This document shows positions 37,762 to 50,532 of a stretch of DNA of 64,000 bases, one piece after another. A program made the position numbers and the translations under genes. The notes below the pieces were generated by a model. It saw only the letters and a list, made by a program, of their open reading frames with translations, ran no database searches and was not told where the DNA came from. This DNA comes from Glandiceps talaboti. Its lineage: Eukaryota > Hemichordata > Enteropneusta > Spengelidae. Positions within the stretch are counted from its first letter, which is position 1; every line of letters starts with the position of its first letter. Location: contig NC_135549.1 in NCBI RefSeq assembly GCF_964340395.1, positions 7,266,001 to 7,330,000 on the forward strand, in the 5' to 3' direction.

Positions 37762-38952
37762 ATGCCGGGCGAGTTGGACATTTCTTCCCTTTTTCCTGAG
37801 ATTTTAGCCATGATTTTCAGTTATCTAGACGTTCAGGACAAGGGACGAGCCGCCCAAGTGTGTCGGAAGTGGAAAGACGCGGCGTATCACCGATCGGTGT
37901 GGAAAGGAGTGGAAGCCAAACTGCATTTACGAAGAGCCAACCCGTCTTTGTTTCCCAGTTTAGTTAATCGTGGAATAAGGCGTGTACAGATTTTAAGTTT
38001 ACGACGAAGTTTGAGTTCTGTTGTACAAGGTATGCATAATCTACAAAGTCTTAATCTAAGTGGATGTTATAATTTAACTGACGTTGGACTGGCACATGCC
38101 TTGGTACGAGAAATGCCGAGTTTGAATGTGTTGAACTTAAGTCTATGTAAACAGATCACGGACAGTAGTCTCGGTCGAATTGCCCAGTATCTACGCAACT
38201 TACAGCATTTAGATTTGGGAGGTTGCTGTAATATTACCAACACTGGTCTACTGCTCATCGCTTGGGGACTTACCAAACTGAAATACCTCAATTTGAGAAG
38301 TTGCCGTCACATATCTGATTCAGGAATCGCCCATCTTTCCGGTTTGACCAAAAATGATGGCGAAGGGACATTACTCCTACAACATTTGGTGCTACAGGAT
38401 TGCCAGAAACTAACGGACTTAGCCTTGCTTAACGCGGCGAGGGGACTTGTCAATTTGCAGAGTTTGAATCTAAGTTTCTGTGGTGGGATCACAGATTCTG
38501 GGATGATACATCTTTCAAAGATGGCCAGTCTGAAAGAACTCAACCTTAGGAGTTGTGACAATATCAGTGATATCGGTATCGCCCATTTGGCGGAAGGGGG
38601 TGCGTATTTACGAACATTAGATGTCAGCTTCTGTGATAAAGTTGGTGATGCATCGTTAAATCATATAGCACAGGGGATGCACAGTTTAACCAGTATAAGT
38701 CTCAGTTCGTGCTCCATCACCGACGATGGAATCGCTAGATTAGTATCAACACTACGTGATATGAAAACACTAAACATTGGCCAATGTAGTCGGATAACAG
38801 ACGAAGGCCTGGGACTAATAGCAACCTATCTCAGGAAGCTAACGTGCATAGACTTATATGGATGTACCAAAATCACCACTGTGGGATTGGAGAAAATCAT
38901 GCAACTGCCATGTCTGACCGTACTTAATCTGGGACTTTGGCACAAGAGGTGA
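37762..38952 (+). CDS. Fbxl14: F-box and leucine-rich repeat protein 14 (FBXL14-like)
   Basis: Substrate receptor of an SCF (SKP1-CUL1-F-box) ubiquitin ligase. In vertebrates and flies this family (FBXL14/Partner of paired) promotes turnover of transcription factors such as Snail. The ORF encodes 396 aa in one uninterrupted exon. The first ATG (37762) has A at -3 and gives MPGELDISS. The F-box spans about residues 9-50 (LFPEILAMIFSYLDV...AAQVCRKW). Then comes the family signature HLRRANPSLFPSL and RGIRRVQILSLRRSLS. About eleven AMN1-type LRRs (L..LNLS.C..ITD.GL) follow, to the conserved LPCLTVLNLGLW near the C-terminus. Length matches the roughly 400-aa vertebrate protein apart from a shorter tail. 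A GTGAAG overlapping the stop could be a splice donor to a short tail exon. The gene is divergent from Wnt5, about 13 kb away. Identification is very secure. Confidence 0.96.
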   Translation: MPGELDISSLFPEILAMIFSYLDVQDKGRAAQVCRKWKDAAYHRSVWKGVEAKLHLRRANPSLFPSLVNRGIRRVQILSLRRSLSSVVQGMHNLQSLNLSGCYNLTDVGLAHALVREMPSLNVLNLSLCKQITDSSLGRIAQYLRNLQHLDLGGCCNITNTGLLLIAWGLTKLKYLNLRSCRHISDSGIAHLSGLTKNDGEGTLLLQHLVLQDCQKLTDLALLNAARGLVNLQSLNLSFCGGITDSGMIHLSKMASLKELNLRSCDNISDIGIAHLAEGGAYLRTLDVSFCDKVGDASLNHIAQGMHSLTSISLSSCSITDDGIARLVSTLRDMKTLNIGQCSRITDEGLGLIATYLRKLTCIDLYGCTKITTVGLEKIMQLPCLTVLNLGLWHKR

Positions 38953-41900
38953 AGACACAATTTCAATGAGAGAAATAGTGGGTCAAGCCAAGCTGCGTTT
39001 CTACTACTACTATGCAGTATGAAAGCAATACATTGAATCAGTCGTGCAAAGAGAGGGAGTCCTGACGCAGACATTGTATCTGTTGTCATTGGTTGTGAGC
39101 TAATCAGACAGCTCCGAATATACACTGTAGTGATTATTGTACAGTCTGAGAAATGCAAAGTATGGAACACAGTCAGAGTTTGAAAAGAGCATGTCAGCTG
39201 AATAGAGCTAATGAGGTTGAGTTTGCATTCTTTCTACATCTAGACCTTGTGCACTCGTTATATGCACATGAAAAAAAATGGCTTGTTCAAAACATTGATA
39301 TTTACACTCTTTTCAAAAGGAACCCAAGTCATGTGACTTGTTCAGTTACAAATGGGACCGAGTTTTCAAGAATAGAGTTTTGAAAAATAGTGACACAGTA
39401 TATGCAAATGACAGACCTTGGACCATGCAGTAGTGAAAGAAACACGAGTGTGTGTTTGTGCAGTGCTCTGCTTTGCTTTGATGCAATAGACATTAAAACA
39501 TGAATGTAAAAGTATAGTGAATAAGCTCCCACTTCTGGAATTAGAACCATAAGAGACATTTAGGGCTGATTTTTGACATTTGAGTTAAGTCATTTTCACA
39601 TGCCGTTGGTATAGACTAGTTAATGTGGATAGAATCAGGCAAATTAGACACTACCAATTTTGTTGAGGCTTTCTCTGCTTGGGTGAACACTAGACCGTGA
39701 ATAGAGGTATGCTAAGCATGTTCATACAATATGGCTGATTTATAGGAAGCAAGCGCAAACTAAAGACAAGCCAACTCAATATGCTACTAACAACACACAC
39801 AAGAGAACTGCCTCTTTTACTCTGGCTAAGAAGTAGCACATGGCTATAGCTGCTAGGTTTTTTGATTAGATTAACTTAGATCAATTTACTGGCGCAAGAG
39901 AATGAACTGTGGTGCTGTGTGTTCAATTCAATGAATTGAAAATCCAGTGTTGTATTTTGAGATGAAATTTTGATCATTGCCAAAGACAAAGACAAACATT
40001 TGATATAAATGTTAATGGGGAATTTGAGATAAAACAGTTTTAAGTTGACAGCGGAAAGCCAAATCTGTAGCGTTTCATGGGGAAAACTTTTTAAAAGATT
40101 TTAGTTACAAAACTACAAAACTAGCTTTATTAAAAACCAAAAAAAAAATCTTGTACAGAATTGGTTGCTTTTATTCCAAGCTACCTCCAAGAATTTTGTA
40201 AAGATAGTTTGCATAAATCGCATGAGAATCATGTACATGTACACATATTTTGTACTTTTAAACCAATGATTTTTTTTTTTGAATAATGTGATATTTTTCA
40301 GTGGAAATAAGAATATAACGATAATAGTGAAACCAGATATGGTAGTTGTACACTTGTCCTTGCTTGAATGTATGTGTATAACTTGCTCAAACAGTTGGCA
40401 GTGTTGAGTATAAAGTTACTACATGGCCTTTCTTTCAACATATCTCCAGTTACTTGTTTGTGTTTGCTTCCCAAAGTGTTTTTACTTTAGTGTAAGTTAT
40501 AACACTACTAAACCGAAGAGAGAGAAAATTGTCAACGTTGAAACAAAGTTTAGTTTTTTTGCTGTGCCAGTTACGGTGACAAGGGTTCACTTCACAAGTT
40601 TGCATTTCAGTATCTCAATTTACTGGAGCCCACATTTGCATCTGATTTCATTTGAATGATTAATCCGCTGCATAATTAATGAGGCAGATAGAGCTACTAC
40701 TACATAGAGGTACCGGCATTTTAGTTGTTATCAGTTCTTTCATAGCTGTAATTCACAGACACAGTACAATGTTAGGGTAAACTGTACAGCTGCGTTTGAT
40801 GCCCCCTTATCATGACACCACATATTTCATTTTGGATGAAGTGAACTGACTCAAGAGTTCAAAAAATTGTTTACGGCATTGTTGAAGATATATAGTGCAA
40901 GGGTGAGGCTTAATGCCAAACTGTGTCAGTAAATGCAGTCATTGTACCCTACCCCAATAGTCTCTGTACCCGGAACACTTATAAGTCTTATCTTCATAGT
41001 CTTACATACCCACTGGCAACCAAAAATTCTGTTTGAATTTTTTCACTGAAACCGACTTTTGTTTTTGTTATGTTTCACTTTTTTTTCACATTCTAATACA
41101 ACATTCGGATATTGTCTCATTTCTAGTACCATAATTCAGTGTAATTTTAAGGCAAGGTGTGATTTTTTTATATAAAAAACTGACCTTTATACAGAAATTG
41201 TAACCAGTGGGCAGAATTAGTATTTTCAGGTTAAAGTTTTGGAAAGCTTGTACATGTAGAATTTGTTTTGCTTAAAGCATAAATGACCTAAGTTGAAAAG
41301 CATAGGAATAGAATTCTTCAGTATTCTGTGAACTGACTTCAAATGTCTGAACGTTTTATATCAACCCAGACTCAAATGTCGTTCGAGTGTTTTCAAAACA
41401 CATGATATTGTGGGGGGTGATCTATATAATGTACATTTTGTAGTGAAATTAGAGTATGTGTAGCTATTATTTCGACACCGTGTTTTTTTAGCTTGGAAAG
41501 AAACATGTACATGTTTGGTCTTGCTCTTAAATTCTGAAAACTGAAATTAGATACAACATACGTTATTTTCTAAAAGGTGTTGGCAATGTAGAAGAAATTG
41601 TGAATTTACTACAACATGAGTTGCTAGGTCGCAAATCGTTTGTGCCATTTTGAATTATAACAAAAAAAAAGAGTTGTCGTGTCCTTTCATACACCAGTCA
41701 AATTCTGAAAATGCAAAAATGGGGAACATTTTTTTTTAATTAAGAAAACACATGGGAACTAGAAGCTGGAGATTTAGAAAAAAACAGTGAAGCTGGATGG
41801 TATATGTTGTACAGGCAGGTCAGAAGCGACAGCAGCGGGGAGGCTGGCTATACGTGTTGATCTATTAGTTGCCTTCTGGCGATAACGCTTTTATTTCAGC

Positions 41901-44833
41901 ATGGAACGAGAAAGGAAATTAGCTATAGCCGGCCTATGAAGTATTGCCAATGCCGTCTTACCAATTTTAATAGGGAATCGGAAAGAAACAAGACAACAAG
42001 ACAGACTACATCGCCTTTTTTTAGACCAAGTAAGACTTTTTGACGAGATCTGTATTAATGAGTACAGTATCGAACCGTTATGGTGGGAAGAAATACCAAA
42101 TGACAAATTCGCACACTGTAACCTTTAACGGAAATTGTCGTCAAAAATACGGTTAACCGCCAGGTTGCTTTACAGCAAAATTTGTATGCTGATATTATTT
42201 TAGGTACAAGCTTATTTGAACCAGTATGAACAATACCACATAGAAAGAACTTGAAAATGAATTGAATGTTGAGAGGATTGAAAGCAATTCATACAAAAAG
42301 AGTGCCAAGGTTATATCGGCTACTGCAGAAATCGTTTCATTGTCAGTGTCGATGTTTGCTTTAAATAGGGCCAATCAATCACAATATACAGCCAGTTGCC
42401 GCACAGATACGCCCCAAATAGAACCTTGTCATGTGCCTTTCGTGTGCTTTTTACAAGACTCCTCCCGCCAAGCATAGTTATCAGGGTTTTTTTACTTTGT
42501 TTCGAGCTTACCCCTGTACTTAGTATATTGAAAGATTTTCTTTTCGGAAGCGTCATGCATGTGAGTAACACATTAATATACAAAGAAGACATTCGGGGAA
42601 ATGAAAATTTAATTTATTGACATGTTATTTTTTAACGTGGATGTCTTTGTTAAAAGAAACGAACATGCCAATTTGGAACCGATGGAAATTTGCATGTGAT
42701 GCCGGTAGCGGCAAACTGCTGCTGGATACACAGCTGTTCCACTACGGATTAGAGTTGTCCGGAAACAGAGTGCGAAACAGGCTATGCAATGCGGCCAGTA
42801 TCAGCCGGTGTACTGTTGCCACGAAATACTTGAATTTGAAATGGATTTCTAAGCTGTAGATTTCTGTTTGGTGTAGCTTCATTAAAAAATACTTCAAAAT
42901 ATTAATTTAAACATGGTAGCAAGGTTAACAACAAACGAACACAAACAAACGATTATTGATCTTTGAATGCATTGACAGATTTGGGGATAATGTACACGTA
43001 GACTTGGACATGCTGTAGGACTACCAACACAGACGTGTTTATAGGAAGTACAGAGATTATCAATTGAGGATGACAAAGCAGGATTTTCTTTTCTACACAC
43101 AGAATTGCCTAGATTGTGTTTCGTTTGAACTAAGGAATTGGCAAGATGGTACAATCGAAACACAAAATCATTGAAAGTGATCAAAATGACTGGAAAACAA
43201 AATATAAGTAGAACTAAATGAATCGCACAATCACTGGTAGCCTACTGATTGGGGCCCGAGTTGTGTCTAACGACGAGAAGGAGGGGGAGGACACAATGCT
43301 AAATGATGCTGGTAGGGGAGTCAATGGCTAAAATGGTTGTGCCGTCATCCAAGCACATTTTTATTTAATTAAGGAATCCCATGGAAACCCCAAACAATGT
43401 CAACTTAATAGAGACACGAATGCAAAAACGCATCACGTTTCCAGAACGTCAGATGTTTCGATGTGCTGACCATATGTGCCATCAACTATTCGACAGCTAT
43501 AATCAAACTTTTGAAACGTCTTGCGAAACCAGTGAAATATCTGAGACGATGAACTAAAAAGGCAAATGTGATACTTGTACACATCCCACGCACGGCGTTA
43601 TTGAGTCATCCATGTTAAACATTTTATTGGAAAGCTGACATGCACATCCTGTCTCCTCAAAATGGAAATGACTTTATACGAGATTCTGGCCATCAACACT
43701 CTGGTAGTAAGACTTTGTTGTGCCTAAATGTATTCATAACAAGAAGGAATTGTTAGGACCACACTCACAGTAAACATATGCATAATTAAGTTTAGAGAAC
43801 GTCGAAATTTAATTAACCCGTTTCTAGTATTACTAGCATTGTACATAGGGCAAAGGATTGTTGCAAATATTTATATACAATGTAATTTGGTGCGAGGGAT
43901 GTTACGTCATATTGTACGATGTTTCGTCAAATGAGGGCGTTTGCAAAGAGGGTGTATATCTGATTCCCAAACGCCAGGATTTAACATTTACATGAGACCG
44001 TAACTAATAATACATACCCTGCCTTCTTGATCTGTCTAAAATCTAACCACTTTTGGCCTAAAAAAAACTCTGAAAGTAAGACAAAACTGCAAAGTACACG
44101 TGTTTAGATAAAACTTGCCGGTCACAAGGCCTGTTAGTTTTCAGTTTTATCAATTCGGCAGTCGTGTTATTTGTCGGTTGTCTCTCTCTCTTAAGACATA
44201 ATACTAGTAATCTATTATAGTACATGAATTCCAATGGGCGTTGTACATAGCCCTACATACATCATTGTACATAGACAGTTTTCGACAGAAGTATCACATT
44301 TCAATGTCAAATTTATTGTCTTTGTTCTAAGCGTTACATACATAAAAATCCAATAATGCTAAGGCAATGTCTATAAGCCCCTTTCACATAGTTCTTATTC
44401 ACGACCAATATCTTATTATGCCATGTATTAACAACCGACCATATGAAGCCGTCTATACTAAACGCCAATTGACTATAGCCAAAGTACTTTTGCTTCATAC
44501 TTACTAGGCATTGGCACAGGTCAATGCACAGTGCATATGCCGAACCAGAACAACACACATTAGGTACGCAACAAATTAGTCTGCGAGAAAAGTGTTGGTG
44601 TTTGATGTTTTAGTTTTTTAAAGATTTCAGAAATGTGTTGTTGGATATATATGTATAGTATGACGGTATGAGTGAATGTAACGTATTAAGTTTCTCACAA
44701 GAATCGATAAAAATCACTGTGGTGGACATACAGTGTCAGTTTACATTTGAAGTTCATCAACTTTCGATCGAAATTAGGTCAACGTATTGCCTTTTTGTCA
44801 CGGCCAAATCCTTTGTCTGAATTACTCTTTGAG
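38953..44833. other. Fbxl14 3' flank, no further gene seen
   Basis: The first part is probably Fbxl14 3' UTR (ATTAAA near 39491 and 40125 are possible poly(A) signals). A stretch at 41895-42130 reads on the plus strand as broken protein-like text (RKETRQQDRLHR, then LWWEEIPNDKFAH) with stops, so it may be a pseudogene or transposon relic. Nothing firm. Confidence 0.4.
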
Positions 44834-45562
44834 AGCTTTAACTAATTACAAGGGGAGGGGCCCGGGGAATGGGGGGGGGTCGGGGAGGGCCATATTTTAG
44901 AAAATGGGATAAGGGGAGGGGCACATTTTAATTTACAACTCATTATATTGTCTAATATTGGGATTTTGACTTCCCACTGCTACCACATCGGCAAGGGTTA
45001 GGGTTTGGGTTAAGGTACCATATTAAATATCCCTGCTGACAACTACGTAGTGGAATAACTGTCAGGTGAGATCTCACAGGAGAAGAACGACAACATTTGG
45101 GTAAGCTATCTTGGGGATAATGTTGTTGCGATGTTGCCCTCGGTCCCGACAATATATTGAGTGTGCCCATCTAGTGTTTGGGTGTAAATGTTCTGGCCTT
45201 CACCTCAGCCAATGAGATCAAAATTGATTAATGCAGCGCCGATTTCACACAAATTCACAACGATGGTAGTTTGGAAATTACCAATACCTTTACATGTAAA
45301 ACTTTCAACATGGTGGCAGCCGTAGTATTATTCCTTTAAACCATTGATTCTGGGACTAGTGTCCGTTTCCATGTCTGACAACATGTAAACCATGTTTTTT
45401 AAATATTTTAATAGGAGGATGGTCGTGTACGTGTACATGTTTTAGAGAAAGGAAATTGAGGGATAGTCACTTTTTAGCACGATGGAATCGGGGGAGGGTC
45501 ACATTTTACGCAACAGCCTGGACCTGATTTCCCTGCCCCCCCCCGTAATTACTGATGGCTCC
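44834..45562. mobile_element. TIR element, copy 2
   Basis: Starts TAATTACAAGGGGAGGGG and ends with a C-run then GTAATTAC, mirroring copy 1. It contains the same ordered internal blocks (GGGGCACATTTTAATT, GGGATTTTGACTTCCCACTGCT, TTTTAGAGAAAGGAAAT, GTCACTTTTTAGCAC, GGGTCACATTTTA). It is longer than copy 1 and lacks the clear tRNA-like segment. A short TTAGGG-like run near 45000 is internal sequence, not a telomere. Confidence 0.7.
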
Positions 45563-45584
45563 TTTATCCGTACTGTATGCTAAC

Positions 45585-45750
45585 AACCAATCAATCTTAG
45601 TATTATGTTTTATGAACCAATCGACTCTTAGTGTCGTGTGACACTCATAAGCATCAGTGTTGTATGCCAACCAACCAACCAACCAACCAACTACACTGTC
45701 AGTGTTGGCTGATGCCAACCAATCAACTATCCGTGCCGTATGGTATACCA
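45585..45750. repeat. Degenerate minisatellite with ACCAATCAA / CCAACCAACC core
   Basis: A motif of about 45 bp (ACCAATCRACTCTTAGTGT-type) recurs three to four times around a CCAA tract, immediately beside the right end of TIR element copy 2. Confidence 0.6.
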
Positions 45751-48059
45751 TCAACTCCGTCGTATCATCATGTGTGTCATGTTCAGTGCAAGAAACGAGA
45801 GATTAAAATATATATATTGATAAGACGTTCTTATCGATAACTATGAATTACGCAGCAATAATACTCACTTTAACAGAAATGAACACAAATTTAGATTAGC
45901 GATTATGACAGTTCAAAGTTTTACGGTCAAACGTCAACGGGATATGCGTGCACAATGGGAAATGTTAATCTGGCTTTAATAGATTGAGTCCCAAAATTCT
46001 GTATACACTCAGAAATAACGGTGAGAAACTGGTTGGACGGACGTTGCCAATATCTGATATTACAGTATCATGCTGAACGATAAGGGCACGATTTCATGCT
46101 TTCTAGACGTGTGTCTGTCATAGTATCTCTTTCTGCATTCTATTCATACCTTTACCCTCCCCCTCTTTTTTTACTAGTATCGCCTAAAATACTAACAGTT
46201 TGGGTTTGATTAACGACTGCAATCATAATCAGTTTATTGATCACGCGATTTTTCTTGTATCTCTCAAGATACTAAGAAGCTATGTTGCAGTCACGTGACT
46301 TTGCTTTAGGACGCTATTGCCACTACGTACACATTTTGTGATGACAGATTGTAGTCTCACGGAGATTAGTCTTGAGGCTATCCGTGACTTTGAATCTAAC
46401 ACCTCTTATTCCACGTCGAGTATTCAGATTGAAAGCCAAATACGTTGTACACTATGAAGTTTCTGAACGCTTCAAAACGCAATGCGCATGCGTCAGAATA
46501 TGCGGAAATGAAAATAAATGGACGTGCATGGTCGGTGCACATGTACGCCATGAGCTCACGTTCTCCCTGCCTTCCTCTGGAGATACGCACTTTATTTAAA
46601 ACACGTTTTAGGTAGATCTATGGACAATGATTTCATACATATAACAGGACACTTCCTTTGCTGTTCCAGTTTGAGAAAACATGATCGAAGAGCGTGTATA
46701 ACTTCACCGCGTAATGGATCATGGTTGTACTCATGACAAGTATGGAATTTGTAACACGATGGCGTTATTATTGATATATCGTAGGTAACTTGTACGTAGA
46801 AATTGACTCATTTCCATGCGATTCATCGGAGTGTTTGCAATGGGAATAACCGTCACCTAACCAGGTAAGTAAATGACACTCATCGTATAGTAATGAGTGT
46901 TACGACTTACATACTTGTTTATCACATTGTCACTGTACGTTCCTCCACCACACGTATATGTAAACATGGAAGTATAACCCACGTGATGTAAACAATGAAC
47001 CTGCTAGCAACCATATTACTAATATTAGTGATGAGTATGTTGAATAACTAGATGATACTTCCCTAATGTTCAAGGGTAAACAGTTCCATTCAGGGATTGT
47101 TATTATCACAAAAATACCAATATGAATTAATCATTAAAGGAATATATTTATAACATTTGATACCATGTTTTAATCCTCTTTCTACCAGGACGGTATTGTT
47201 TACAAAAAAATCACAAGTTGGGAAACAATTATGAACAAACACAAACATGATCATACAATATAATAATTAATCTACATAGTCAGTTTATTTACAAATGTTC
47301 TTTTAGTACTACTATACTTACTCAATTATACAATACTTTAATTCCATAAATGTACTCATTTAGTTTTAAATAATTTGATTTTTGTCCTTACTTTGTAACC
47401 TTTAGTAATTCCACTGGAAGTTACAATATGTTTGAATAAATTACTCATGAGAAGTACAGTGTGTGATATACAAAATGTGAATGCCATTGTATTTGAAAAT
47501 CTATACTCTAATATAAATGCAAGGACAATACTATACTGTCAATATTTTTTTTCTCTTAATATTTAGTAACATCAGTAGCAAAAGGTGAATTTCAAAAATG
47601 TGTTTACTGAAGCTACATTATAGCTTTTGATTATAATTGAAAGAGTTAAAAGTCCTTTGATAGTCAGATAACTTTACCTTCTTATCATAAAATATATTTC
47701 CTAAGATAAACTACACTGAGTATTAGTATAGATTTGTTTACATTACACATTTAGCTAACAAAATAGTTTCTAAGGATTAGTTACATTACATTCAAAAGTC
47801 AAGAGTAGTAAACTTCTTGTTCTCGTGGAAGTAAATGAGAATCTACATCCATCATTCTTGGTTCCTATAATTAATCAATCAATCTTTATTATACTCAACA
47901 CACACTAGCAGAGAGTGTGGTATGCGTGGTACAATTAATAAAAAAAGAATGAAAATACAAGTTACAACCTACAAGGCTCACATAAAGAGCCTAAAAAGTA
48001 TCCAGTGAATTTTCACCTGCTACATGGAGCTACTGGAGGTTACAACACATACATGTACA
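45751..48059. other. No gene; possible LINE 3' end remnant near 47875-48000
   Basis: The segment AATCTTTATTATACTCAACAC...AAGGCTCACATAAAGAGCC resembles the reversed 3' ends of invertebrate LINEs. It sits beyond the poly(A) signal of the RING/protease-like gene. No other structure is seen. Confidence 0.4.
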
Positions 48060-48065
48060 TTTATT
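48060..48065 (-). promoter_or_regulatory. Polyadenylation signal of the RING/protease-like gene
   Basis: AATAAA on the coding strand about 220 nt past the stop codon, the first such hexamer I see downstream. Confidence 0.5.
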
Positions 48066-48281
48066 GTACAAGTGTGTCTTTAAAATACTACAAAGTCTAG
48101 ATAATTGTATTCCATTTTCTTTTTTAAGACTTTTGTTTTGTGAGAGTGTGTAAAATTAAAAAAGTATCTTGACCCAAATCTACATTGTATTTAATTTTAC
48201 AGTAAAATACTTACAATTGTATTACCTATTTGTATTATTTTCTGTTTACGCAGATGACAGTATACACAACTATGTATGTAT

Positions 48282-50532
48282 CTAGGCATATCTCAATACT
48301 GTGAAAGAACCAAGTGTAAACTGTGTGCTATTTGCAATAGAATTAAAATATTGTAACATTCTGGCTATTATTTCTTCCCTCCTAGGGCAGGAAAGAAAAA
48401 GGGCACCAACATCTCCATGAATATGACTGTCAAACATAATTATATGGCTACAATCAAGGTTACAAAGGAATATGATGGATTTCCCCTGAAAAATGAAAAT
48501 GCCTGCTGATTTTGGGGTGAGTTGGGATATGAGATTAGTTAGTGTAAGTGTCTGTGAATCATTATCTGTATCAATGATATCAATAGGTGTTTCTGGTCCT
48601 ATGTTACATACATTTATATACGGCAACATGTTGACTGCTTCATGTACTGACAAATTTCTGCCAACTTGACTTACATACAACTCATAAACTCTGTTGCCTT
48701 CTCTCAATGTTGTGAGTGTCGCCTCAAACCACTGTGGTGGTAATACCTGTTGTGGGAGAGACACATGATTGATTAAATTATTCCAATACGTGTTGCCAAA
48801 TATTATTGTAATAAGTGAACAGGCATTGCTTCCATCACGGCCATCAATTGTAGATTGAGATATGTGTTTTGGCAATGCCCAAAGTTTTATCTCTCCTTCA
48901 GTATACATGATGGAAATGGGATGTATGTTAATGAGTGCATGGTGTTGTGGAATGTAAGATTTCTGTCTTGTTTGTTGTAGTAATTGAGGACATGTGATGA
49001 CACCTCGTTTCTTTTTTGTGTGACCATATTGTCTACAGTGAGCGCATCGTCTGTTGTTCTGCTGTGGTTGATGGGTATTTTGATGTTGGTGGTCTTTTGT
49101 AGGCTGTTGTATTGGTGGATATTGTTGTATGTAGTGAGTCATGTTGTCTTTAAATGCTTGTGATGTGTAGTGTTCACTGTCTTTTGTGGTGTTTATGTCA
49201 GTGGTGTCATCGGTGTCCACATCTTTGTAATTTTGTTTGGATTGGTTTCTTATCCTGTGTTGTGTTGGAGTGAGAATGGCTTCATTAAAGCTTTTACTAA
49301 GCTCTGTTACTTTGGCAAGTAGTAATGGAAGACATACAGTACACTTGCCTTCTGATGATTGTAAACAATTCACATGACAACTATGACCACAGGGAAGCAC
49401 TTTGATTGTATCTCCCTGATTATTACATGGTTTGAAATCACATACTTTATCTATGGCTGGTATATTGTTGATTCCAAAACTGAAAGCAAGGGGTAAGCAT
49501 TTACTAGTTATGTCTGTTTTGAATGTTGGTAGTTGGTATTTTAGTATGTTTGTTTTTGATTCCAGTAGTGAAGATTTTCCAGTGTTCTGTGCAACCTTCC
49601 CAAAGAGTTGTACAATATACTCGGCTGTCTTACCTGCAATGAGAGTGTAGTCATGATGCCAATTTCCTCTGCCATAGCCATGTAAGAAGTTTTGGTGAAA
49701 TGTGTTGTTCAGTCGTGTTGATGCAATGCTGTGTGCTGTTTTTGTTATTGTGTGTGGTGATGTGTGTGGTTTGATTTGACTACGCAGAATGGAGTGCCAT
49801 ACTTCTACCTTTTTCTCAGTGAGGACTGGAAAATAAGTTTGAAAGAGTTCAGAAAGATCAGGAAATGTGGTCATGTAAAAGTCAGTGTCTGAAAGCATAG
49901 AAAGAGTGGATTTGTCATAATGATGTCTTCTCCAGATGATGAATAAAATGGAAATTCTGCGCATGATTTGAAGGTATAAGTTGTGATTTCCTGAACGAAA
50001 AATAGAGGTGTATTGAAAGGTCAGAAGAGGTAACTGTTCGTCAAAGATGTGTTTAAGGCAAAGGTATTCTGGGTCTTTGGAATTGAGAAAATGTTGAAGG
50101 ATGGAATCACGTACAATCTGCCAACCTGTAAAAGCAGCCATGATAACAAGAGATGTTCGAAATGGTTTGGGGTTACATGAGAGCTTTCCCCCAAAAACAA
50201 AGGAATACAAGTCACTGTAAAAAAAATGATAAAGTTTAACATGGTCGTCATGAAGATTAAGGGAAACATGGAAAGGTCCCTGTATTGGTAAAATGCTATC
50301 ACTAAGTTTGTCTTGGGCAATAAGTTTCTTTACAAAATAAAATGTCGGCCAATCACCAGGAGCAGGAATTACAAACTGTTCAGCATATGAAAAGAAGTCT
50401 TGCGATGTATTAAAGATGTGATCATATGCTTTCTGATAGTCTTCCATAGAATGCAAGTCTTGTTGAAATTCGTCGATGAGGTATGTTGTTTGAAGTGTGC
50501 TTCTTTCTGAGTGGTCCTCTTGTTGGTAGACC
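48282..50532 (-). CDS. Exon 6 (terminal) of the RING/protease-like gene
   Basis: A single 2251-nt exon with a CTTTCAG acceptor that carries residues 418-1167: the PGDW block, the transposase-like helical region, the RING-H2, the knuckle and the C-terminal protease-like domain. It ends at a stop at 48284-48282. The open frame is by far the longest on this strand and has no interruptions. Confidence 0.9.

Noticed and set aside
44994-45015. Telomere-like GGGTTAGGGTTTGGGTT run
   Set aside because: Too short and degenerate, and inside a transposable element copy; not a telomere or interstitial telomeric array.
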